Notes under the pieces: generated by a model
Databases searched by the model: none
What the model was told of the DNA's origin: nothing
The model's input: the letters and a program-made list of their open reading frames with translations, nothing else
Part shown: in pieces, positions 1 through 4,441 of the stretch
Numbering within the stretch: the stretch's first letter is position 1
How the letters are laid out: each line of letters begins with the position of its first letter
Program-made: the position numbers and the translations under genes
Assembly (NCBI GenBank): GCA_034435395.1
Contig: DAOTXK010000193.1
Location: forward strand, 1-5,923
Direction: 5' to 3'
Length of the DNA: 5,923 bases
Origin: DAOTXK01 sp034435395
Lineage (GTDB): Bacteria > Chloroflexota > Anaerolineae > Aggregatilineales > Ch27

Positions 1-2
1 AC

Positions 3-683
3 ATGGCGCAGCAGGTGATCCTCAGCCCCTCGGACTTCGCCTTCCTGTGGGAAGAGTGTAAGTGCTGCTTTTACCTTAAGTACGTCAACGGCTTCAAGCG
101 GCCTGCTGGGGCCTTCCCCAGCATCTTCGGGGCGATTGACACCGCCATGCGCGAGCGCTTCATGGGCGCGCGCACCGAGACGATGTCGCCGGAACTGCCG
201 CCCGGCACGGTCACGCACGGCGAAAAGTGGGTCGAGTCGTCCCCGATCCGGCGGCCCGGCCACCGGACCACCCTCACCCTGCGCGGCAAGCTGGACACGG
301 CGGTCACCTTTGACGACGGCAGCTACGGCGTGATCGACTTTAAGACCTCCGCCATCAAGGCCGCACACGTGCGGCTGTACTCGCGGCAGCTCCGCGCCTA
401 CGCCTACGCGCTGGAGCACCCCGCGCCGCGCAAGTTCGCGCTCCGCCCGATCACCATCCTGGGACTGCTGTCCTTCACCCCGGACGCCTTCACCACCGAG
501 GCCGCCAGCCAGGCGACGCTGGCCGGGACTCTCCACTGGCATGAGGTCGCCCGCCACGACGACTCGTTTTTTGTCTTTCTGGACGAGGTGCTGACGGTGC
601 TGGAGCTTCCTGCGCCGCCCGACCCCGATCCGGAATGCCAGTGGTGCCAGTACCGCGCGACCAGCCGCGCCATCGGCCTGTGA
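3..683 (+). CDS. Cas4/RecB-like PD-(D/E)XK nuclease family protein
   Basis: 226-residue protein of the PD-(D/E)XK nuclease superfamily, close in layout to stand-alone Cas4/RecB-like proteins that act on DNA ends. The whole core is visible: a GKLD motif with D98, an IDFKT motif giving D112 and K114, and a following YSRQLRAYAY helix (126-135) matching the QxxxY motif (Q129, Y133). CxxC pairs lie at both ends, C19/C22 (plus C21) and C212/C215, which could together bind an Fe-S cluster as in Cas4 and AddB, although Cas4 itself usually splits its cysteines one plus three. The ATG lies two bases inside the window, so no ribosome binding site is seen and a longer N-terminus cannot be excluded; the N-terminal LSPSDF...WEEC pattern looks like a natural start for this family. 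No cas genes or repeats are nearby, so a CRISPR role is unsupported. The natural substrate is unknown. Confidence 0.85.
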   Translation: MAQQVILSPSDFAFLWEECKCCFYLKYVNGFKRPAGAFPSIFGAIDTAMRERFMGARTETMSPELPPGTVTHGEKWVESSPIRRPGHRTTLTLRGKLDTAVTFDDGSYGVIDFKTSAIKAAHVRLYSRQLRAYAYALEHPAPRKFALRPITILGLLSFTPDAFTTEAASQATLAGTLHWHEVARHDDSFFVFLDEVLTVLELPAPPDPDPECQWCQYRATSRAIGL

Positions 684-713
684 GACGGCGACGGGAGGCG
701 CTGCCCCGCCGTC
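684..713 (+). terminator. Hairpin directly after the nuclease stop codon
   Basis: GACGGCG (684-690) pairs perfectly with CGCCGTC (707-713). The stem continues, after a two-base bulge, as GGG (693-695) with CCC (704-706) around an 8-nt loop. It begins on the base after the stop codon. No T-run follows, so it is a probable 3'-end or processing hairpin rather than a textbook intrinsic terminator. Confidence 0.5.
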
Positions 714-746
714 CTCTCTGATGTCATTCCTGTGATCCCCCGAAAT

Positions 747-775
747 TTGTTAGGGCAGTAACCGCAGGGTACAAT
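747..775 (+). promoter_or_regulatory. Sigma-70-type promoter for the DPSL ferritin gene
   Basis: TTGTTA (747-752) and TACAAT (770-775) are separated by exactly 17 bp; the -10 matches the consensus at five of six positions and the -35 at four. The predicted transcription start near 782 gives a leader of about 174 nt before the ATG at 956. The surroundings are locally AT-rich compared with the flanking genes, as expected of a promoter. Confidence 0.65.
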
Positions 776-781
776 GCCGCA

Positions 782-955
782 TCAAAATGGTATTATAAGT
801 CTGGAAAATCAACAGTCGGGCGGCTTCGCGGCAGCCTGGGAATCATCCCCCCTGTGGGTGATTCAGCACGCAACGTCAGGGGGGAAGGTGTGTGCCCCCC
901 TCCGTTTATGTCAAACCGGAATGAGAGGTTTTTCTAAAAGAAAAGGAGTCATGTC
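782..955 (+). promoter_or_regulatory. Structured 5' leader of the DPSL gene with competing hairpins
   Basis: Three stems can be drawn. Stem A pairs AATCA-CCC (841-849, one bulged T) with GGG-TGATT (856-863). Stem C pairs AGGGGGG (878-884) with CCCCCCT (895-901) around a 10-nt loop. Stem B pairs CCCCCCTG (847-854) perfectly with CAGGGGGG (877-884) and uses one arm from each of A and C, so the RNA can hold A plus C or B, but not both states. A fourth weak hairpin (901-920) and an AU-rich one (930-944) reaching into the Shine-Dalgarno follow. I recognise no known riboswitch class. C6/G6 complementarity can arise by chance in GC-rich DNA, so the switch idea is inference. Confidence 0.4.
941..948 (+). 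promoter_or_regulatory. Shine-Dalgarno sequence fixing the DPSL start
   Basis: AAAAGGAG ends 7 nt before the ATG at 956. The ATG at 951 is out of frame and too close to this site, so 956 is the start. The A-rich half of the site can pair with TTTTC (930-934) in a small AU-rich hairpin. Confidence 0.8.
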
Positions 956-1507
956 ATGGCTAAGGTCGCACGCGAGATGGTGGCGAAGGCGGGAGTCAAC
1001 GTGGACCAACTGGTGGAGTTATTGGTCAAGAACGCGGCTGCCGAACTCACCACGTATTACTATTACACGATCCTGCGTGTCAACCTCATCGGTCTGGAAG
1101 GGGAAGGCCTCAAGGAGATCGCCGAGACGGCCCGCATCGAGGACCGCAATCACTTTGAGGCGCTGGTGCCCCGCATTTACGAACTGGGCGGCAAACTCCC
1201 TGAGAACATGAAGGACTTCCACGACGCGTCGGCCTGCCCACCGGCCAGCTTGCCCGCCGATCCGACCGACATCAGGGCCATGCTCACGGTGCTGGTGGAG
1301 GCCGAACGCTGCGCCGTGCGCGGGTACACGCACATCTGCAACCTGACCGCCGGTAAGGATCATCGCACCTACGATCTGGCTCTGGCGATCCTCAACGAGG
1401 AAGTCGAGCACGAATCGTGGTTCTCCGAATTCCTGGGTGAAGGTCCCTCCGGTCACTTCTTGCGGCGCGGCGAGACCTCTCCTTTTGTCGGCAAGTTCCT
1501 GAGGTAA
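956..1507 (+). CDS. DPSL-type (thioferritin) Dps-like ferritin-fold protein
   Basis: 183-residue four-helix ferritin-like protein resembling the archaeal and anaerobe DPSL (Dps-like, thioferritin) family, which forms dodecameric cages that oxidise ferrous iron at the expense of peroxide. Candidate di-iron ligands lie on all four helices: E30 (AAELTTYYYY), E62/D63 with H66 (IEDRNHFEA), E115/E117 (VEAERC) and E149 with H152 (EEVEHE). The family's hallmark cysteine pair appears as C94 (ASACPP) and C119 (AERCAVRGY), 25 residues apart; C128 is an additional cysteine. The EDRNHFEALVPRIYELGG stretch is strongly DPSL-like. No signal peptide, so cytosolic. A promoter and long leader precede it, a strong hairpin follows, and a cytochrome b5-like gene lies 74 bp downstream. 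The family is clear; iron storage and peroxide protection are inferred from it. Confidence 0.9.
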   Translation: MAKVAREMVAKAGVNVDQLVELLVKNAAAELTTYYYYTILRVNLIGLEGEGLKEIAETARIEDRNHFEALVPRIYELGGKLPENMKDFHDASACPPASLPADPTDIRAMLTVLVEAERCAVRGYTHICNLTAGKDHRTYDLALAILNEEVEHESWFSEFLGEGPSGHFLRRGETSPFVGKFLR

Positions 1508-1516
1508 AGCTGGAAT

Positions 1517-1560
1517 CAGGTCGGGGAAGGCTTGCGGCGAGACGAGCTTTCCCCGGCCTG
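1517..1560 (+). terminator. Long hairpin after the DPSL gene
   Basis: CAGGTCGGGGAA (1517-1528) pairs with TTCCCCGGCCTG (1549-1560) with one G-U. The pairing extends inward to 1534/1543 with further wobbles, giving an 18-bp stem and an 8-nt loop. It starts 10 bp after the stop codon. TCCCACAG follows instead of a T-run, so it may end transcription inefficiently or protect the mRNA 3' end, leaving read-through into the next gene possible. Confidence 0.6.
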
Positions 1561-1581
1561 TCCCACAGCCGTCTGAGTTCG

Positions 1582-1836
1582 ATGGGAACGCGCAGATTCA
1601 CCCCCGATGAATTAAGGCAGTATAACGGTGAGGGCGGCGCCCCCGCCTTCGTTGCCTGCAACGGCAAAGTCTATGACGTGTCCCCCAGCTTCCTGTGGCA
1701 AAAAGGCCGCCATCAGGTGATTCACGCGGCAGGCACCGACCTGACCCGCGGCCTCGATCAAGCGCCCCATGGCGCCGATCTTCTGGAGCGATTCCCCGTC
1801 GTGGGCACGCTGGACGAGCCGCCATCCTCCCCCTGA
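1582..1836 (+). CDS. Short cytosolic cytochrome b5-like heme-binding protein
   Basis: 84-residue protein that is almost entirely one cytochrome b5-like heme/steroid-binding domain. The pattern FTPDELRQYNG at the N-terminus, then PAFVACNGKVYDV (21-33), LWQKGRHQVIH (38-48), AAGTDLTRGL (49-58), APHG (61-64) and FPVVGTL (71-77) follows the compact bacterial form of the family. H63 aligns with the second axial histidine of classical b5; H44 or H48 would be the other ligand, the usual HPGG loop being shortened. There is no signal peptide or membrane anchor, so it should be a soluble one-electron carrier in the cytosol. No convincing Shine-Dalgarno precedes the ATG (only GAG at 1575-1577) and no promoter is visible in the 74-bp gap, so it may be read from the DPSL promoter through the intervening hairpin. 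Its redox partner is unknown. Confidence 0.85.
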   Translation: MGTRRFTPDELRQYNGEGGAPAFVACNGKVYDVSPSFLWQKGRHQVIHAAGTDLTRGLDQAPHGADLLERFPVVGTLDEPPSSP

Positions 1837-1838
1837 CT

Positions 1839-1878
1839 CCGCCGCCGTAGCCTCCCCGGAGGCTCCGCAGGGCGGCGG
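1839..1878 (+). terminator. Two-tier GC-rich hairpin after the cytochrome b5-like gene
   Basis: An outer stem CCGCCGCC (1839-1846) / GGCGGCGG (1871-1878) encloses an inner hairpin GCCTCC (1850-1855) / GGAGGC (1858-1863). It begins two bases after the stop codon. No T-run follows, so it is a likely but atypical terminator. Confidence 0.5.
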
Positions 1879-1883
1879 GCGAG

Positions 1884-1897
1884 CGGGCGTATGCCCG
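1884..1897 (+). repeat. Small inverted repeat in the intergenic region
   Basis: CGGGC (1884-1888) and GCCCG (1893-1897) flank a GTAT loop, immediately behind the larger hairpin. It may be the second half of a tandem terminator. The rest of the gap up to 2000 is GC-rich and shows no clear promoter. Confidence 0.3.
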
Positions 1898-2001
1898 TCG
1901 TAGCCGTGACGCCTGCCGGTCGCCCCCCGGCCGTCCAGCGCCCTCCCGCCGCGATCCCCTAGACTGGAAACAAAGACCGTCAGGGAATCGAGCGGTTGGG
2001 C

Positions 2002-2008
2002 GGGAGGT
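2002..2008 (+). promoter_or_regulatory. Strong Shine-Dalgarno for a 31-residue ORF
   Basis: GGGAGGT lies six to seven bases upstream of the ATG at 2014, the ideal distance. Its quality is the main reason for treating the tiny reading frame as a gene. Confidence 0.55.
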
Positions 2009-2013
2009 GCCGG

Positions 2014-2109
2014 ATGCGCAGCATAATGATGATGACGGTGATGGTGCTGGGTGTGGTCCTGTTCCTGGCGCTGGTGGGCCTGGCGATCACGCCGGCCGCG
2101 CCGCTGTGA
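2014..2109 (+). CDS. Small single-pass membrane peptide, 31 residues
   Basis: Short reading frame starting MRSIMMMTVMV and ending ITPAAPL. Residues 4-25 are an uninterrupted hydrophobic run rich in Met, Val, Leu, Ala and Gly, enough for one transmembrane helix. A basic residue (R2) at the start suggests the N-terminus stays inside. Support comes from the strong ribosome binding site, the coherent membrane-helix composition, and a hairpin (2091-2122) overlapping its stop codon. It lies between the cytochrome b5-like gene and the 3' end of a convergent nucleotidyltransferase gene, 23 bp from the latter. No promoter of its own is convincing; TAGACT at 1960-1965 lacks a -35 partner. I do not recognise the peptide. 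Small GC-rich ORFs can be spurious, so the call is tentative and no function is proposed. Confidence 0.5.
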   Translation: MRSIMMMTVMVLGVVLFLALVGLAITPAAPL

Positions 2110-2122
2110 GCGCGCCGCCGGC
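2091..2122. terminator. Hairpin between convergent genes, possible bidirectional terminator
   Basis: GCCGGC-CGCG (2091-2100) pairs with CGCG-cc-GCCGGC (2111-2122): ten base pairs with a two-base bulge and a 10-nt loop. It contains the stop codon of the 31-residue ORF and lies just past the end of the minus-strand nucleotidyltransferase gene, so it could serve both strands. It has no T-run on either side. Confidence 0.45.
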
Positions 2123-2132
2123 TGGATCGGGT

Positions 2133-2942
2133 TCACGCCTCTGGCCGGGCCAGCAGCGCGCCGATGGCCTGGCGCAGCCGGTCGGCCTCGGGCCGGAGGT
2201 GATAGCCGTCCTGGACCTCCGCCAGGCAGCGATCAAACAGGCCGGCGATCTGGCCGACGCCCTCCGCCGTGACCGCGCCGCCCGCCGATCCCAGGAGGTG
2301 CTGTTCCGACTCGGACAGATACCTGGCGGCGCGTTTGACCCCGAAGGCCACGCAGCCGCGCCGGACAGCGGCCACCGCCACCACGGCCTCCACCATCTCC
2401 GCCAGGAGCGCCCGCGCCAGGAAAACATCCCCCCGCCGGATCGCCTTCTGGACATCATGCAGGTAAAAGGGGAAGGATCGGATGTGCCGGAGCAGCTCCT
2501 CCCGGGTCTCCTCGTCCGGGCGGGCCAGGAGGAGCTTCCCCAGTTCGGCCTCCAACGCCCCCCGGCGGTCGTAGACGATCCGATAGGGGGCGTAGGGCAT
2601 CTGCTGCGTGACGTGCCGGAGCTGGCTGAAGACGACATCCACTTCCAGGCCGATGGGCGGGAACCGGTCCTTTCCATACAGCGCGGCCACCATCTGGCAG
2701 TCGGCCCATCCTCTTTCGATGAAATGGACCGGCTCCCCCACCACCTGCATGATCGCGCCCCGCAGCGACCAGACCCGCTCGAAAGCGGCATCCTCGTTCG
2801 CCGTGGCGAGGCCCAGATCAACATCCGAAAAAGGATCGAGGTCCTCGTTAACCAGGGAGCCGGCGAGAAAGACGCCTTCCACGTCCGCCTCGCCCCGCAG
2901 CCGTTCCACGATTGTCCCCACGATGGCCTGCCAGTCAAACAT
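2133..2942 (-). CDS. Nucleotidyltransferase of the pol-beta superfamily with helical C-terminal domain
   Basis: 269-residue protein with the minimal nucleotidyltransferase fold: LAGSLVNEDLDPFSDVDLG carries G28-S29 and the metal-binding aspartates D40 and D42, and LEVDVVF supplies the third catalytic acid D102. The rest, from about residue 125, is predicted mostly helical (for example DVQKAIRRGDVFLARALLAEMVEAV), as in aminoglycoside nucleotidyltransferase-like proteins. Such enzymes transfer a nucleotide monophosphate to a small molecule, RNA or protein hydroxyl; the acceptor here cannot be read from sequence, so a resistance label would be unjustified. GGGAGG on the minus strand (2951-2956) sits 8 nt before the ATG. 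The gene follows the DUF362 gene by 48 bp on the same strand and is probably cotranscribed. A small GCCGGG/CCCGGC inverted repeat (2973-2985) lies in that gap and might lower expression of the second gene. Confidence 0.85.
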   Translation of the reverse strand: MFDWQAIVGTIVERLRGEADVEGVFLAGSLVNEDLDPFSDVDLGLATANEDAAFERVWSLRGAIMQVVGEPVHFIERGWADCQMVAALYGKDRFPPIGLEVDVVFSQLRHVTQQMPYAPYRIVYDRRGALEAELGKLLLARPDEETREELLRHIRSFPFYLHDVQKAIRRGDVFLARALLAEMVEAVVAVAAVRRGCVAFGVKRAARYLSESEQHLLGSAGGAVTAEGVGQIAGLFDRCLAEVQDGYHLRPEADRLRQAIGALLARPEA

Positions 2943-2990
2943 CGCCCTTGCCTCCCTGCCGGATTTCCGCCTGCCGGGACCCGGCTCCTC

Positions 2991-4157
2991 CTATTCCGGC
3001 GCGGCTGGGATGTAGGTCACGGCTTTAAAGTCCGGCTCCGTCACCGGCAGCACGTCCACCAGCTCGTACTGGCGCGAGCCAAGCCCCATCTGCTCGGCTA
3101 TCGCCAGTTGTTCGTAGGGGTCCTTGTAGGGGCCGTGAATCCACTGCCAGGGATGGCCCTCGCGGGTGACGATCTCCATCATGCCGGGCAGGTTCTCCTC
3201 GATGATAGGCGTCTCGGCCAGTTTGTCCAGCGTGGCCTGTTCCACTGCCACGATGTCATCGGAACCGAAAATCCCGGCGTCCGGCAGCACCGGCAGCCCG
3301 GTGAAGCCAAAGCAGTCGCAGACCGGCGTCATATGCGTGGCCAGATTGATAAACACGGCGTTGCCCGGCTCGAAGGTATCCAGCACCAGCTTGGTGGAGA
3401 TGACGCACACTTCCAGGAAGGCCCGGAAGTTGCTGCGTTGAAGGACGAACGCGCCGTTGGCAACGGCCTGGCAGCGCATACACTGGTTGCACTTGAAGTC
3501 GTGCAGGTGCAGCCCGCCGGGGTCTTCTTTGTCGTCCACGATGGCCCCGTATGGGCAGGAGTCGCGGATGGCCACCCGCGTGGCCTCGTCCGGGCATCGG
3601 TCTTTGAAGAAATACGGCTCAAAATGCACCACGTCGTGCATGGCCCCCCGCGTCTGACCGTCCACACAGCCCAGGGCCAGATTTTTGATGGCCGCGCCCC
3701 AGCCGGTGTTGGGGTGACCTTTGACGTGGGCCAGGTCGATGAGGAAGGTGGCCTCCTCGATGGCCCCGCCGATGTGGAACTCTTTCAGATTGCGGTATGA
3801 ATAGGGGTGCACCACAAACCACTTCTCGTCCACCCCGGTGCTGGGGTAAAGCGGGCAGCCGAGCGTCTCGGCGGTGTAGCCGCGCGTGTGGGCGCTCTCC
3901 ACCGCCCAGGGCAGGTCGGTGACGAACGGCTTGCCGCCGCCGTCTTTCACCGCCTGCACCACCTTACGCACGAACACCGGATGCACCATCGAGTAGCCGA
4001 TGTTGCCGCCCAGGTGGATTTTGATGGCCACGCGGTGATCCTTGACGCGCTCGCGCACCCTGAGTTTTTCCAGGATGAGGTCGAGCTTGGCAGGCAGTGT
4101 TTCGCTGGCGTCCAACTGTGTCTGACGGGGTGAGCCCCAGTAGACTTTGCCGGGCAT
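2991..4157 (-). CDS. DUF362 domain protein with one [4Fe-4S] ferredoxin-like site
   Basis: 388-residue DUF362-family protein of unknown reaction. Typical features are the N-terminal VAIKIHLGG segment (43-51), KPFVTDLPW (76-84), and the conserved AHVKGHPNTGWGAAIKNLALGC stretch (143-164). A ferredoxin-like insertion follows: C201-Pro (SCPYGAI) and C223-x2-C226-x2-C229 (CNQCMRC). In two-cluster ferredoxins the second CxxCxxC shares a cluster with the Cys-Pro of the first motif, so this protein keeps the complete set for one [4Fe-4S] and has lost the other; of the first motif only C188 and C201 remain. No signal peptide, so cytosolic. AAGGAG on the minus strand (4164-4169) lies 6 nt before the ATG and fixes the start. 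It is first in a probable two-gene operon with the nucleotidyltransferase, under the palindrome-containing promoter at 4241-4271. An electron-transfer or redox enzyme role is inference. Confidence 0.9.
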   Translation of the reverse strand: MPGKVYWGSPRQTQLDASETLPAKLDLILEKLRVRERVKDHRVAIKIHLGGNIGYSMVHPVFVRKVVQAVKDGGGKPFVTDLPWAVESAHTRGYTAETLGCPLYPSTGVDEKWFVVHPYSYRNLKEFHIGGAIEEATFLIDLAHVKGHPNTGWGAAIKNLALGCVDGQTRGAMHDVVHFEPYFFKDRCPDEATRVAIRDSCPYGAIVDDKEDPGGLHLHDFKCNQCMRCQAVANGAFVLQRSNFRAFLEVCVISTKLVLDTFEPGNAVFINLATHMTPVCDCFGFTGLPVLPDAGIFGSDDIVAVEQATLDKLAETPIIEENLPGMMEIVTREGHPWQWIHGPYKDPYEQLAIAEQMGLGSRQYELVDVLPVTEPDFKAVTYIPAAPE

Positions 4158-4215
4158 GATGTTCTCCTTCCTTGTTCGCCCCTTAAACGCCGCAAAGGCT
4201 CGCTCATGAAACCAT

Positions 4216-4243
4216 TTGCCGGCGTTTCCCTCACCCTTATAGT
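4216..4243 (+). promoter_or_regulatory. Possible + strand promoter for the secreted-protein gene
   Basis: TTGCCG (4216-4221) and TATAGT (4238-4243) with a 16-bp spacer. The -10 is good (five of six) and the -35 moderate (four of six). Its start point would fall at about 4250, right at the palindrome 4252-4265, and its -10 overlaps the -10 of the minus-strand promoter. The transcript would have a leader of about 190 nt before the ATG at 4442. Confidence 0.35.
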
Positions 4244-4271
4244 CTACCGCCTAGAGTGCACTCTAAGTCAA
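4241..4271 (-). promoter_or_regulatory. Promoter of the DUF362 operon with MerR-like 19-bp spacer
   Basis: Read on the minus strand, TTGACT (plus 4271-4266) and TAGACT (plus 4246-4241) are separated by 19 bp. Five of six -35 bases and four of six -10 bases match consensus. A spacer of 19-20 bp filled by a dyad that begins directly after TTGACT is the layout of MerR-family promoters such as those of mer and zntA, where the activator untwists the over-long spacer. TATAAG immediately downstream is an alternative -10, but its 24-bp spacing is too long. The leader would be about 75 nt. Confidence 0.5.
4252..4265. promoter_or_regulatory. Perfect palindromic operator TAGAGTGCACTCTA
   Basis: All 14 bases are self-complementary. 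The site abuts the -35 of the minus-strand promoter and fills the first 14 of its 19 spacer bases. It would also cover the start point of the possible + strand promoter. A dimeric regulator is expected; a MerR-type activator fits the spacing best, and a TetR- or GntR-type repressor is the alternative. No regulator gene lies in this window. Confidence 0.6.
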
Positions 4272-4376
4272 GTATCTCCGGCCAAAAATAGCGCCTTGGC
4301 GTTTAAGACCGGCAGTTAAAGGCCCGCTTGCCATGGGCAGGGCTGTTCGGTAGTGTAAGCATGTCGGACGAGGAAC

Positions 4377-4395
4377 CGCCCGGCTTATCCGGGCG
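4377..4395 (+). repeat. Hairpin in the leader of the secreted-protein gene
   Basis: CGCCCGG (4377-4383) pairs perfectly with CCGGGCG (4389-4395) around a CTTAT loop, 47 bp before the ATG at 4442. No T-run follows. It argues that 4328-4441 is untranslated leader rather than coding sequence. Confidence 0.35.
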
Positions 4396-4430
4396 TCTCA
4401 GGAGCAGAGCAAGCAACGGCAGAGACGAAA

Positions 4431-4436
4431 AGAGGT
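4431..4436 (+). promoter_or_regulatory. Shine-Dalgarno deciding the start at 4442
   Basis: AGAGGT, preceded by AAA, ends five bases before the ATG at 4442. The reading frame stays open back to a TTG at 4328, but that upstream segment lacks a comparable ribosome binding site and would put 38 polar residues ahead of the signal sequence. Confidence 0.6.
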
Positions 4437-4441
4437 CATCC

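Noticed and set aside
908..937. Nine-codon leader ORF (MSNRNERFF) before the DPSL gene
   Set aside because: No ribosome binding site and no regulatory run of codons; expected by chance.
774..1211. 145-codon + strand frame starting at the ATG within the -10 box
   Set aside because: It overlaps the promoter, leader and DPSL gene in another frame, and its Trp/Arg/Ser-rich product resembles no protein.
1960..1965. TAGACT as a -10 for the 31-residue ORF
   Set aside because: No acceptable -35 at 16-19 bp upstream; the match is too weak alone.
2133..2942. Naming the nucleotidyltransferase an aminoglycoside resistance enzyme
   Set aside because: Only the general fold motifs are visible; the substrate pocket cannot be assigned and the neighbours do not point to resistance.
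2007..3800. 597-codon open frame on the + strand
   Set aside because: It lies antisense to the nucleotidyltransferase and DUF362 genes, both of which show clear family motifs and ribosome binding sites. Its composition (many Arg, Gly, His, Pro, Asp without fold-like pattern) is typical of an antisense frame in GC-rich DNA.
4282..4305. Minus-strand terminator from CGCCAAGGCG followed by ATTTTTGG
   Set aside because: The stem is at most three or four pairs with a tiny loop, and no minus-strand gene ends there.
4328..4441. 38-residue N-terminal extension of the exported protein from TTG 4328
   Set aside because: It would bury the signal sequence behind polar residues, has no ribosome binding site, and its DNA contains a leader-type hairpin; AGAGGT favours ATG 4442.
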